This document shows positions 1-10,617 of a stretch of DNA of 64,000 nt, piece by piece. The stretch is from contig NW_003314272.1 in the NCBI RefSeq assembly GCF_000143415.4, positions 2,257,728 through 2,321,727 of the forward strand. The letters run 5' to 3'. Numbering within the stretch: position 1 is the stretch's first letter; every line of letters starts with the position of its first letter. Under the pieces are notes generated by a model. The model was not told the DNA's origin. It did no database searches and was given only the letters and a program-made list of their open reading frames with translations. This stretch comes from Selaginella moellendorffii. Taxonomy: Eukaryota; Streptophyta; Lycopodiopsida; Selaginellales; Selaginellaceae. Made by a program: the position numbers and the translations under genes.

Positions 1-3000
1 ACTTTGAGGCTATGTTGGTGGGTTCATGAGAACCCCTTGCCAAAGGAATCCCAATGGAAATGGGAATGGCATAGCCTAAGTTGCAGAGCATACAGTTGGA
101 GTGTGGTGACCCAGATAATGATGGAGGTGTGGAAGCACCAGCAATGAGTTGTAGGAGTTGACAACTATTGAGGCAACTAAGCAAGAGGTGCAAAATAATT
201 GGTTAAACGGGTAGAAGGTAGCTACCCAAACCTTCTTAATAGCATAAGGAAGTTGGATATACCCTTACGGGGGATAAGTTGCTTATGTTGCGATATAGTA
301 AGTCAATGTCATGAAAGGAAATACTCATTGTCAAGGAAGCCGTCATTGGGACACACGAACACTCTAGAACACCAGGAAGTGGTGTTTGATGTCGCGAGGG
401 CAATAGATAATGCCCAAGGGACTAAGTCTCTAGCTAATGATGGATAGAAGGTGCTATTCAAATGTCCAAGGTGGCGGAGACAGGAGAAGACTGTCTACTC
501 GAATTGGACAAAGCCAAAAATGGAATTTTGGCAAGGCTAGCGATGGGCATGTAAAGGCCCATAAGCAACAACGTAATCTCGGTGTGTGGGATTATAGGGT
601 GAGCATACCTGGATTGAGGAACCACTCCCTAGGCTATCGGGTAGGTTCATCCCTAAGAATACTTGCTAAAGCATGATAGAAAGTGCAAAGCTATCCTCCT
701 GGTCTGGAGGAGAATGACCAAGGAAAGGTGCGAAGCCAAAAGCAAGAAGTAAGGGGGTAGAACCGAACCATAGGAATCGAAGGGCATAACCAAGGTTGGT
801 TATGCCAGCTGGGAGTGGAGAATCAAGTGGGGGCTCAAGGGTGTTGCCGCTAGCAACCATGATGCCATGGAGAGTCTAAAATATGGAATTGTCCATGTTA
901 GACTATATGGTAATTGGAAAGCTTGCAAAAAGGGAGGCCTTAAAAAGCTAAAGGACAGAGTTCCTTCAAGGTTCCCAAAGATGATTCTAGGTAGCTTAGT
1001 ACCTAGAAAGGCCAAACGTAAATGGTTCAAGGAACACGCGAAATCAGAGTGGCGCAGCAGAAGCGTGGTCTTGAAGCTTGCCATGAGGCAAGGCTATCAA
1101 GGTTAGGGAAGTAGTTCCCGAGTGTTCAAAGAGAGGGCTTTGAATGAAAGTCGATGATCAAGGGCTTTCATGCTTGTGCAGGAACCATGTTACAGTGGTC
1201 GGAGGGCTTGCCAAAGCGAGATTGGCAAGTCAGGGGAACAAATACCCTAGTTGAAGGTGATAACTTCAAAAGGGGTGGGCCATGGGGCCAAGCATGGAGG
1301 AGTCCATGTATGATCACAGACTTGTCAAGTGAGAGGACTTGGCAGTGTGGAGGAACTAGGTTCCTAAGCTGTGATCTGTAGCGCGCTTTGAGTATAAGTT
1401 GGTGCACTGGCATGGGGAGTCACGCCAGGCATCCTGGGTGATGCCGTCCGTAGATGCATATACGGAGGTTGGGTTTGAGTCCCGACCCTCTAATGCTTGG
1501 GTTCGAGTCCCAAATCGCTAGGGCGTGGTGATGGTTTGGAATATGAGGACACTCATATTTCGGTGGTCATGGACTCTCAATGAGGAGATTGGCTTGGGCA
1601 CACCGCCAAGCGGGGGATGCCCCGGAGTCGTGATGCACGGTTAGATTGCTTAGAGTGAAAGCTTGGCATATCTAACTTGAACACTTTGGTGCAAAAGGCA
1701 CCAAGGACGTACTGAATGAGATAGGGACACCCAGTCTTAGTTGCTATGGATCCTTGGTCAAAAGGGCTAGCTTGGGCGCACTGCCAAGTGTGGGGGATGC
1801 CCCCGGGGTCATAGTCAACAACTTAGTAAGGTCTGGAAGACCTAATTCCTATTGGTAGACCTATTAAGGGGTCAAGATGAGATCACTAGGTGATCTTATG
1901 GCTAAACAAGGACAAGGTCTTTGTTTGGGTTAAGGAATATGATTCCTAGTTCAAAGTGTTGATTTAAACTATTGATAAAGGTGTGGCTTGGTCAAGGTGA
2001 CTAAGTGGGAAGGACACCTAAGGGAAATGAACTACTACAATACAATGGTATTATGAGTTCAAGAAAATAGTCTCCAGAGACAGGCCCATGGGTGGGTCAC
2101 AAGGTTGGGATAGGAAGAGAGCCTAGAACAATTGGGGAGACTTACTAGGGGTGAACACCCTAGTCTGGGCAAAACAGATCTTTTTCTATGGAACCAAAAG
2201 AATACCTCGAGGAGGGAGGTAATGATCCTATGTTGCTTGGTGCAACAACCCAAGGATAGGAGCAAAAGACGAGTGCCCAAGATAGGGCCGTGGAATCCAT
2301 TGGAAAGAATCCAAGTGGCAAAGTTAGCCAAGGAACACTAATGTGGTTGATGCTAACGGATTGCGGAAAAAGAAGTGGACTTCCAAGGATGGATTCTCAA
2401 GTGCTTCAATTTGGCAAAGGAAAGGCTCCAAGTGAGAGAGCAACTAAGTAGCCAAAAGATAGGGCCGTGGACAGCCCTAGCACAAATAATGATAAATGGA
2501 ACGTAATGCTAATGGGGGCACAAAAATAGAAAAGAGGATGAGGGTGCCCTCGAGTAGAGAACTTCCTAGGAGGGGAAGTGGAGTTGCACAAAATGTGCAA
2601 GGCAAGGTGTCGGAGACACCTAGGAAATTGACTTTAAGAAGTCAAAAGTAAACGTTCCAAAGTGCAAAGGTAGATCAATGGAATCTGTGACTACTCAAGA
2701 ATGAGTAGTGGAATTGAGTTAGAGAGGGTGTCTCTAATGGGTTTAGCGAGAACTAAACCAATAAACGGAAAGAACCACCACAAGTGGTCCAATCAGTCTC
2801 TAAGTTGGAGAGACTATCTTCCTTAGAGGATGGACAAGGCATGGTGAGCCTTCGGGGTCAAACCATAGACAAATATTGGCCGGGTGCCAAGGATGGGAAT
2901 GGTAATACCTGCGGGTGTTACTTTATAAAAGGGTTTACCGTTCGATGAGGACATCGAACTTCGTCTATGGGTGGTGGAGTTGTGAGACACAAAATCCCTA

Positions 3001-4990
3001 TGCCCCAAAGTGGAGCTGGAAAGGGTGCCACGTGGTAGCGGCTGAAGCGAAAGCCAAACGAGCGTGACCCATTTGGACTAAAAGCTCCAACTTGGAAGGT
3101 CGAGAGCGGGAGTGGAACTCCCAACAAAGTGCTTGAGGAACAAGCACAAAGCGAGCAATAAGCGAGGCTCCAAAAAGGGACCCAAAAGGACCAACACATG
3201 ACACGTGGAAGTGTCCGAGATGGACCAAGACGGAGTCCGAGATGGAGTCCGAGATGGAGTCCGAAGTGGAGTCCGAGATGGAGTCCGAGATGGACCGAGA
3301 CGGAGTTCGAGATGGAGTCCAAGATGGACCAAGATGGAATCCGAGATGGAGTCCGAAGTGGAGTCCGAGATGGAGTCCGAAGTGGAGTCCAAGATGGACC
3401 GAGACGGAGTCCGAGATGGACCGAGATGGAGTCCGAGATGGAGTCTGAGGTGGAGTCTGAGATGGAGTCCGAAGTGGAGTCCGAGATGGAGTCCGAGATG
3501 GACCGAGACAGAGTCCGAGATGGACCCGAGATGGAATCCGAGATGGAGTCCGAGAAGGACCCGAGATGGAGTCCGAGGTCGAGACTGAGACCGGGACCGA
3601 GACCGAGACCGAGACCGGGACTGGGACCGAGACCGAGACCGGGACTGAGACCGAGACCGAGGCGGAGGCCGAGACCGAGCCCGAGTCCGAGTCTGAGTCC
3701 GAGTCCGAGTCCGAGTCCGAGTCCGAGTCCGAGTCCGAGTCCGAGTCCGAGTCCGAGTCCGAGTCTGAGAGGGTGAAAGCCCAAAGCATTCGTCTCCCAG
3801 ACTCTGGGGGGTTTGGTGAGCTCCAAAAGTATAGTAAGGGGGAGGACTGCAGTGGAGCCAGTTTGGCCAGGAAAGGCTAGTTTGGCCCAGGAAGGCCAGA
3901 CCCAGTGTTGGGTGATGAACTGACCACTGGGAAGTCCAAGACTAGAGTGAATACGGACCGACAAGTGAGGTAGCTTGGTGAAGTGTTCAAGAGCCGGCTC
4001 TAGTTCCCCCAGGAGATCGACTAGCCGATGCTCCCAGTCCAAGTGTGGGTGGCACTACCTACTTGGATACCAGGCGTGGCTCAACGGAACCTCGCTCTAA
4101 GCCCATGGCTAGAGCACCTAAAGGCGAAAGGTGGGGAGAGTACTCAAGTGGCTCGCGTAAGGCCACGGTCTTCCGAAATGTTGTCCCAAAGGCCCAGACT
4201 GTGGAAAGGAAGAGGAGCAGTCCTCTGGGGTAGTGACCAAGGACACAGTCGTGTGGTGAGGAAGTCCCAGAGGACCGTGGGACTTAGTGGTCGGGCCTGT
4301 GGGCCTCGATCCAGTAGTAGTGTTGGTGAACACGGCCATGGACAGTAAAGGGACTTGGTGGGGACCAGAAAAGGGACATTGGGGGAAGGCTATTCCCCAT
4401 GTCTGTCGGCATCCTAAGGATGCTAAGGAGTGGATCTGGGATGATCACTCATGAACGGATGGCCCAGTCTTTGAGGGACGGGACTGTGATGGAGGTGGTG
4501 TCAGACCACCGGTGTGACCAAGGTGAATGGGCATGGCCTTAGCGTAACGGGCTGATATGTTGGTGGTACCTTGGAGTGTCGGTCATGGGATCGGTCACGT
4601 GGAGCACTTGGACCAAGTGCAAAGGTTGGGTGGCAGGGATGCCATTCTTGGGGCTAGCAAGCCCAAGTTTGAAATAGGACTTATGGAGGTTGTGAGTGAG
4701 ACTTCTCCAATTGGTCAGATGTGTGGTTAAGTGACTAAAGTAGAATGGAAAAATTAGTCGCTTACATTATGAGGTTCATGAACACCAAGGAGACAATGCA
4801 AACAATAAGTAATGGCAGCAAAGCTGACAGACGAGGCAAGGTTTAGGTAGCAAACACTTATTACGGGTGGCTTGGTGGAGTTCCTCATATGCTTTGGTAG
4901 CTTGCGCTGTCGATATTGAACTAGAAAAGCTAGTGGATACTGCGCTCATGGGGAGGAATTTGGGAGAGGTGTATTGAGCAAGAGCTACTA
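1..4990. repeat. Non-coding repetitive DNA, probably a large non-autonomous retroelement or its debris
   Basis: No reading frame here resembles a known protein; the open frames are short and overlap on both strands. The stretch is unusually purine-rich on the + strand and contains internal duplications. One example is the motif around 1589-1632, which returns in modified form at 1769-1812. There is also a long GAGTCC-type tandem array at 3205-3772. This looks like the inner part of a large element lacking gag/pol (LARD-like), whose 5' end would lie outside the window. I did not find terminal repeats, so element class and boundaries are inference. Confidence 0.4.
3205..3772. repeat. Tandem array: 12-bp units decaying into 6-bp GAGTCC/GAGACC units
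   Basis: About 570 bp built from GAGTCCGAGATG and close variants (GAGTCCGAAGTG, GACCGAGACGGA), then GAGACC-type units from about 3590, and an almost pure GAGTCC run at about 3685-3770. The unit length is a multiple of three with no stop in several frames, so long low-complexity frames appear on both strands (Glu/Ser-rich on +, Ser/Asp or Leu/Gly on -). I regard these as by-products of the repeat and not as genes. Confidence 0.9.
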
Positions 4991-5247
4991 GAGCACAATC
5001 TCATGGCATCTCGTGGATGCTATTACACCTCAAAAAAGACCCAAAGCCATTGACTCCCAGTACCTCATCAATTTTGCATCGTCCAAGATCAAGTACAAGT
5101 TTGCAATTTGTGAATCTCTTTTTAAATTTGGTATGTAAACGTCTACATACTTTGAAGTTCCTGAGATCGTCGTATTTCAAGAGAATTGGGTCGTGTTGTG
5201 GCATGCTAGCAAGGATTGCCCTCATGTCATATATATATATAGCCCTA
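4991..5247. other. Unassigned sequence with an 85-codon open frame on the minus strand
   Basis: A minus-strand frame covers about 5001-5258 and gives a basic, Lys/Arg/Leu-rich peptide that I cannot place in a family. No splice partner or promoter could be tied to it. It lies between repeat debris and a SINE fragment, so it is most likely a relic or chance frame. Confidence 0.2.
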
Positions 5248-5325
5248 AATTCAATCAAAAAAAGAAAAAGGAGTGATCAGTTTGAAGAGGGTCCCAAGGT
5301 CTCAATCCTAGGATTTGCAAAAGAT
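5248..5325 (-). repeat. 3' part of a tRNA-like SINE
   Basis: The reverse complement (CCTAGGATTGAGACC, then CCCTCTTCAAACTGATCACT) matches the B-box region and tail of the fuller copy at about 49521-49690. The copy starts at the CCTAGGAT motif. The 5' part of a copy in the same orientation ends in the same motif near 6300, which suggests one element split by about 1 kb. Confidence 0.6.
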
Positions 5326-6297
5326 GATTTTCTCTTCTTTTCACTCCCACAACTTGGATTTTGCTCTTTTTCTTGATTCGACTTCATAGCTAACATCTAG
5401 GGAGTGGCAAGAAGCACTCCTAGCAGTAGCACTTCACTCAAATCTGGGATCCAAGAGATCTAGACGACCCTAGCTTACACTTTGGAATTAGGGTTCTTGG
5501 GCAGCAGTTAGGGTTAGGGTTCACCCTGGTGGCTAAGGCTGGTGGTTCCTAGGAGGCTCTTTTAAGGCATCTCGACAGTGGATAGATAGTTGCAAAAGCT
5601 TTAGAAATGGAGTTCTTTGCCAAAATTTATATAATCTTGCTTGCCTTAACACATGATAAAGACAATAGCAGTCAAGGATTGGATGTCACATTAGGGGTGA
5701 ATTGGAGCAGTTGGGACTTGAAAAAGTTCTTAGCTTTTTGAATTTTCTTTGGAAAACCATGCATAGTGTCTCAATTTGAGGATAATTAGAAAGGGAGGAT
5801 CTTTGAATTTAGTGGTAGGGATTGCTGCCACAATTGAGGCTAGCGGCAAACAGAGTCAATTCAGTATTACACGTGTAGGGGATCCATACATTTCTTTTCC
5901 AACACATGTTCTGGAGCTTTGCTCCCTTAGGAGGAGGTTCATGCCTTTTCTTTAGTCCCTATTGCAGGGCTAGGACTCTAGCAAAGATGAGATAGCACAT
6001 TTGTCTCATGTGGGAGGCAAAATAGCACACTCCAGCCTTGAATTGGAGGATGTTCACACCTTGTATGGAGTTACAAGTTGGAGTTTTATCATGATTGGAC
6101 ACTAATTTGGCATCAAAAACACGTTCGTGGTGGAGTGCTCCGTGGTGAGTCTCGCAAGTCATGGAGCGTAGTAGTCAAGTTTTGTAGTGGAGTCACCTAG
6201 AAGGTATATGGCCTAAGTACAGCACTGGGCATTAGCGCTCATAGTTTTGCTAAGAGTGCACTCTCAATGTTGTTTTGATCCCTTTAGGACTAGGGTA

Positions 6298-6373
6298 ATG
6301 TATATATATGTTTATTGATCCTAGGATTCGGCTCTATAAAACTACTCCACTACCCCTAGGGCTGATCATGGAA
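6298..6373 (-). repeat. 5' part of a tRNA-like SINE
   Basis: The reverse complement reads GATCAGCCCTAGGGGTAGTGG, then TATAGAGCCGAATCCTAGGATC, nearly identical to the head of the SINE at 49521. It stops after the B-box start, and the matching tail lies at 5248-5325. Confidence 0.6.
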
Positions 6374-6589
6374 ACGTATTGCTTTTTATGAAATGTAAGG
6401 ATGCCACATGGCTTTATAATTTTTCTAGGATCTCTATGTCATGCTGCGCCTGGTGAGCAGCTCTTCTTCTCAGGAAGAATTGTCTCCATCACCAGTCAAA
6501 GTCTCAGCACCTTGGGCAAGCTCGAAGGCCCCAATGTGTGCCACAAGGTATCCAAGGCTAGTAAGTTCCCTTTTGCTACCATAGAGGGA

Positions 6590-7275
6590 TCTTGCATTCC
6601 ATTCAGGTTCTTTGCTTCAAAGCCATCAATGTTACAATGGATCACAATCCAGGCTATGGTACTTTGGCAAGAAGCTATTGGGTGCCTTCTAGGAGTTTGT
6701 ATTAAGCTGGCTTGTTTCTAGAAGAAATCCACCAAGATCAAGGTTCTCAAGGACATGAGTGGCCAGGTTTCATGACTCTACCTTGCTTTTTGTTGTTTTT
6801 GAGACCTGGGAAGAGCCCTCTCATCAAGGTAGCATGCTGATTGTTTGGAGATATGAAATAAAAAAGATCAGCTTGGCACTCTTGCTGATGGTATCAAGGC
6901 AATAGCAACTGAAACAGATTGCTATGGGCTCATATTCCTAGTTCAGATTTCCCCTGAATCTATCAACCGTGTTATCCTCCTCACCTGCATCAATGCATCG
7001 AGAGTTACTTCTTGAAGCTTGTTTAGAACATGGTTTTTAACACTTTGTTCCTTTTTACTTTTGTCAGAGCTTATAAAGTTTGATAAAGTATTGGACTGAG
7101 AGACAATGGACCAGGAAAATTTAAGAACAGAAAAACAGAGAGGAGAGTTCATGCTAGGCTAGCAAGAGAGCCAATCCAGGAGACCAGGAAGCTTTAGTTT
7201 CTGAGGGATATTTGGTTGAGGAACAAAATGAAATAGAGCTCAAATATTCAATTAAAAATAAAAGGAGTGATCAGT
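6590..7275 (+). pseudogene. Decayed fragment of a PDR-type ABC transporter
   Basis: Pieces match, in order, the minus-strand ABC remnant at 49650-50940. They include the segment corresponding to LLGVCIKLA, the start of KVLKD, the 'TCAAGGTAGCATG..GATTGTTTGGAGATATGA' block, and the block corresponding to LVQISPE. Part of the middle, including the nucleotide-binding loop, is missing, and stops and frameshifts interrupt every frame. The downstream sequence (7140-7275) also matches the sequence following the other copy, including a SINE-like tail. The two copies are therefore related by duplication, with different deletions. Confidence 0.75.
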
Positions 7276-7389
7276 GGGTCCCTCCTGGGATTCAAGTTAT
7301 TCATCATTCTTATGACATTGTTTGTTGTGTTCTCTTTGTTTAAAAGGTTTATGCTTTGTTTAAAAGGTTTATGGAGTCATGCAGCAAGA

Positions 7390-7625
7390 AGATGTTAAGA
7401 TTCTACTTTTTAGGCACTATAGCCCTTCTCTTAGGGTTTATTAAATTTTCCATATTGAATATTTTTTCAAAATATTCTTGCCCCACTCAAAATTGAATTA
7501 AGCTCTGATACTAATGTTAAGATTTTATCCCTTACACCCTAAATTAATTGGCTAAAGTAATATCATTTGATTGTATACTTTTTTTTATCTTATTATTTTG
7601 ACTTGGGTGCCTAATAGAAGATGCC
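7390..7625 (-). repeat. Possible relic of an LTR or TRIM element
   Basis: The + strand carries GCTCTGATACTAATGTTAAGATT at 7502-7524. Its reverse complement ends in TAGTATCAGAGC, which is close to the initiator-Met tRNA primer-binding site next to a TG..CA terminus. A second TGTTAAGATT occurs at about 7395. The ends could not be matched fully, so this is a weak call. Confidence 0.3.
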
Positions 7626-7732
7626 ATGTAAACGGGACAAACCTCTAGGAAAATATTTTGTGCAATAATTCCATAAAAGTAAAAGTGGTGGAGAAAAGAA
7701 CAAAAGGGTAGCTAAACTGATCTCTTGTCTCA

Positions 7733-9183
7733 ATGGCTGCTCCTCCACATCGGCATGCTCTGGTCTTTCCAATCGATGGGCCTGGCCATCTCAATGCTCT
7801 GCTCCCGCTGTCGGATCGACTAGCGGATGAAGAACACGGGTTGCAGATCACTGTCGTTTTGCCCCAAGTCACTGTGGATCGAAATCGGGCTCCTCTGGAG
7901 CGAGAACATCCGCGGATGGGCTTCGTTGGCGTCCCCGACGGCCGCGCAGACGTGGGATTCAAGTCGATTGGTGAGGTTTTCAAGTCGCTTGACCGAATGC
8001 GGGAGCCGCTCGAAGATCTGCTGCAGAGTCTGGATCCTCCGGCCACTCTGATCATCGCGGATGGCTTCGTTGGGTGGATGCAGGACGTTGCGGACAAATT
8101 CGGGATCCCTAGAGTCTGCTTCTGGGCTTCCTCTGCAACCTGCGAGATCCTGTACTTCAACTTGCCGTTTCTCATCTCCAGAGGCTACGTTCCTCTAAAA
8201 GGTAGAAAAATGCCCATACTGGGCATTTGCTGTAATATGTTGTTCTTGGGAGATATCTGCTTTTACTTTGTCCTGCAGATCCAGAAAACGCACACGAGCT
8301 GATCACGATCATACCCGGGCTACATCCAGCTCGTCGCAAGGATCTCCCACACTGCTTTCTCCATGAAGCTCAGGGATTAGAGTTGATGACCAGCTTCAGC
8401 CAGCGCACAGTGGAGGCATTGTGCGTGATCGGCAACACATTTGAGGAGCTAGAAGCTGAAGCAGTCGCAGCGAACCAAGAGAAGCTGAGATACTTCCCAA
8501 TCGGCCCCCTGCTGCCTTCGTGGTTCTTTCAGGATGAGCATTTGCCTGAGCCCACGGAAGAAGGCGATGTGAGCTGCATCGACTGGCTGGACAAGCAATC
8601 TCCAGGCTCGATTCTCTACATCGCATTCGGCAGCGGGGCTCGCCTCGCCACAGAGCAAGCGGATCGACTTCTAAAGGCGCTGGAAGCTGCGAAGTTTGGG
8701 TTCTTATGGGTCTTTAAGGATCCAGACGATGACGCGCTTCTCCGGAAGGCGCAATCGCTGGAAGGTAGCAGAGTCGTCCCCTGGGCGCCGCAGCTGCGCG
8801 TCCTGCGCCATGATTCAGTGGGCGGATTTTTGTCTCACAGCGGATGGAACTCGACTATGGAAGCTATTTGTTCTGGGGTGCCACTTCTCACCTGGCCACG
8901 GTTCGCCGAGCAGAATCTCAATGCCAAGATGGTGGTGGACAAGTGGAAGATCGGATTGGAGATCAACAATGACGATCCAAATGCGCTTGTGGAACCGGAC
9001 AAGCTGGTGCAAGTGATGAATGCGGTGATGGATGGGGGTCAGGTTTCGAAAGAGCTCAAGGCGAATGCAATGAAGCTAAGCGAGGCTGCTAAAGGAGCTG
9101 CCAGTCAAGGTGGATCCTCCCACAAGAACTTGCTGGAGTTCATCGAGTACAGCAAGAATCAAGCAAAGAAACAGCAAGGCTGA
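7733..9183 (+). CDS. Family-1 UDP-glycosyltransferase (UGT)
   Basis: Transfers a sugar from a UDP-sugar to a small lipophilic acceptor, usually in the cytosol. Two exons, 7733-8201 and 8279-9183, join through a GT/AG intron of 77 bp and give 457 residues, the normal family length. The N-terminal acceptor domain has the expected catalytic His in GPGHLN (His19) and an Asp in the LIIADGF strand. The C-terminal half has a complete 44-residue PSPG box beginning WAPQLRVL and ending PRFAEQ. A terminal Gln in that box is usual for UDP-glucose users. The acceptor cannot be read from sequence. A decayed UGT piece lies just downstream, so this was probably a tandem pair. Confidence 0.93.
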
Positions 9184-9309
9184 TTCACAGTTGCATCTGA
9201 AACTCGTGAAATGCCCAGGATCGGCTCTTTATGAGCAGGTGTCTGATGAGCTTTCTGGACGATTAGTACATTGCAGGATCACTCTCATTCTATCTCAGGC
9301 TATGATTTG

Positions 9310-9600
9310 TGAGAGACCTGGTGCTTGGCAGCCAGCAAAGCCCTAGAGGCGAATGATCGAATGCTGTACCCTGTTGAAGAGATGATGAAGACCCTGGATC
9401 TTCCAGCGGATTTGATCATCTCGGTCATCATACGGACTCGGGAGGGCGTTCTTGCAAACACTGGAACAATCTCCGCATGTCGAAATCCATGTTGGCCCCT
9501 TGATCACTACTCCGCTGCTTGGACCAGCTTCCACTCTGTACCTTGCACGGAAGCGTGACTGTTCTATCCACAGAGCACCCCACTTTGCGGTGGCATGACT
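9310..9600 (+). pseudogene. Remnant of a second UGT
   Basis: The stretch reading NDRMLYPVEEMMKTLDLPAD, then LII, aligns with the upstream UGT segment around LDRMREPLEDLLQSLDPPAT, then LII. After a frame change and deletion, a piece with VGPLI and LLGPAST resembles the UGT inter-domain region. No PSPG box follows. It is a truncated duplicate of the neighbouring gene. Confidence 0.6.
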
Positions 9601-10020
9601 TTTATTTGGCTGTTATCCACGGTGCGTCGGTCTTCTTTATAGTGACTAGTCGTTGACTTCCATCTTGGGCCTCGCTGTGGCCGTCTACAGGCGAGCAGTG
9701 TCATAATCGTGAAGGTCGTATTCAGTCTATCCTGCAGTAGGCTTGGTTTTGGTTCGTGCGTGATCTATACTATAAATCAGTTCGTCATCAAGAGATGCGT
9801 GGGGAAGCTTTCATCTCTGGGTAAGAGATATGTCCACATTACAAGTTTTCCATTAAACGTCTTCTAAAAGTATTTTAGATTATTCTTAGATTATATTTAT
9901 TATTTAGATCAAACCAAAATATGAGTCTGGGTAGGTCCTGGCGGCGGACGAACAATGTGCGATGAAGAAAAGCCAGCTTTTCCTATTGCCCAAGTTCAAA
10001 AGAAAGGTCTAAAAGGTTCA
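9600..10020. other. Intergenic; no gene seen
   Basis: Unique-looking sequence between the UGT remnant and the small secreted peptide gene. No coding or repeat signal was recognised until the TATA box at 10022. Confidence 0.5.
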
Positions 10021-10021
10021 G

Positions 10022-10028
10022 TATAAAT
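10022..10028 (+). promoter_or_regulatory. TATA box of the Cys-rich peptide gene
   Basis: TATAAAT lies 27 bp before the first ATG (10049) and 39 bp before the second in-frame ATG (10061). With usual TATA-to-start spacing, transcription would begin near the first ATG. The second ATG (context TTAATGGC) is therefore the likelier translation start. Confidence 0.5.
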
Positions 10029-10048
10029 ACAAGCTATTTGGTCACAGC

Positions 10049-10270
10049 ATGCAGCTTTTAATGGCAAATGTTAAGGGTTTGCTTTATGTTTTCTTACTCC
10101 TTGGTGTTGTTGCCACTGCAAGGGAATTTTACACTCCAGCAATTGAGATCTCAAATGATGAAGTTTATAATCCTTTAGCAGCTGTATGCCGATGTCGAAG
10201 ATTTACTTGTAGAGACCCGTTCACAATATGTACTTGTCGTTCCAATTGTAAAAGTTGTTTCTGTAGTTAA
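10049..10270 (+). CDS. Small secreted cysteine-rich peptide, Bowman-Birk-like spacing
   Basis: 73 codons from the first ATG, or 69 from the ATG at 10061. A hydrophobic segment (GLLYVFLLLGVVATA) is a clear signal peptide. The mature part is short and ends in an eight-cysteine block with spacing C-x-C-x4-C-x6-C-x-C-x3-C-x2-C-x-C. The end, CRSNCKSCFCS, has the C-x3-C-x2-C-x-C pattern of Bowman-Birk inhibitors, but the second inhibitory loop that would follow is absent. It may be a shortened inhibitor-like or antimicrobial-type peptide. It has a TATA box and no intron. Reality of the gene is likely; its function is uncertain. Confidence 0.6.
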   Translation: MQLLMANVKGLLYVFLLLGVVATAREFYTPAIEISNDEVYNPLAAVCRCRRFTCRDPFTICTCRSNCKSCFCS

Positions 10271-10617
10271 GCTTGTGATCCATGGTGAGTAGATTCATGC
10301 TTATAAGCTCTAAGTGCATTTATTCTTAAATCTTGCAATCTTGCAGTGGTCCCGATGGAAGCCTGAGATTATACCTCTTCATAATAAGCATGACACTTGA
10401 TGATTAAATAATGAATAAAACTAAGTATTCATTTTCTCTGTGAAAACCTATTGATCCCGGCTTATGAATGTGGGTATATGGCCGGTTGCCATCCCCAGTG
10501 GAGGTTGGCATGATGCTTTCAAAGTGAGAGCAATGGGCTGGGATGCTTTGGCAAAAGCACGCCTGTTTCTCGCAATGATCTTAAATTAGAGCCCTTTTCC
10601 TTTAGTTTAGGGCAAAC

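Noticed and set aside
1470-1520. Two GGTTCGAGTCCC-like B-box motifs
   Set aside because: No cloverleaf can be built around them; they lie in repeat DNA.
2918-4042. Long minus-strand frame of 374 codons with Leu-Gly repeats, and companion Ser-Asp and Glu-Ser frames
   Set aside because: They exist only because the tandem array has units divisible by three. Nothing outside the array resembles a protein.
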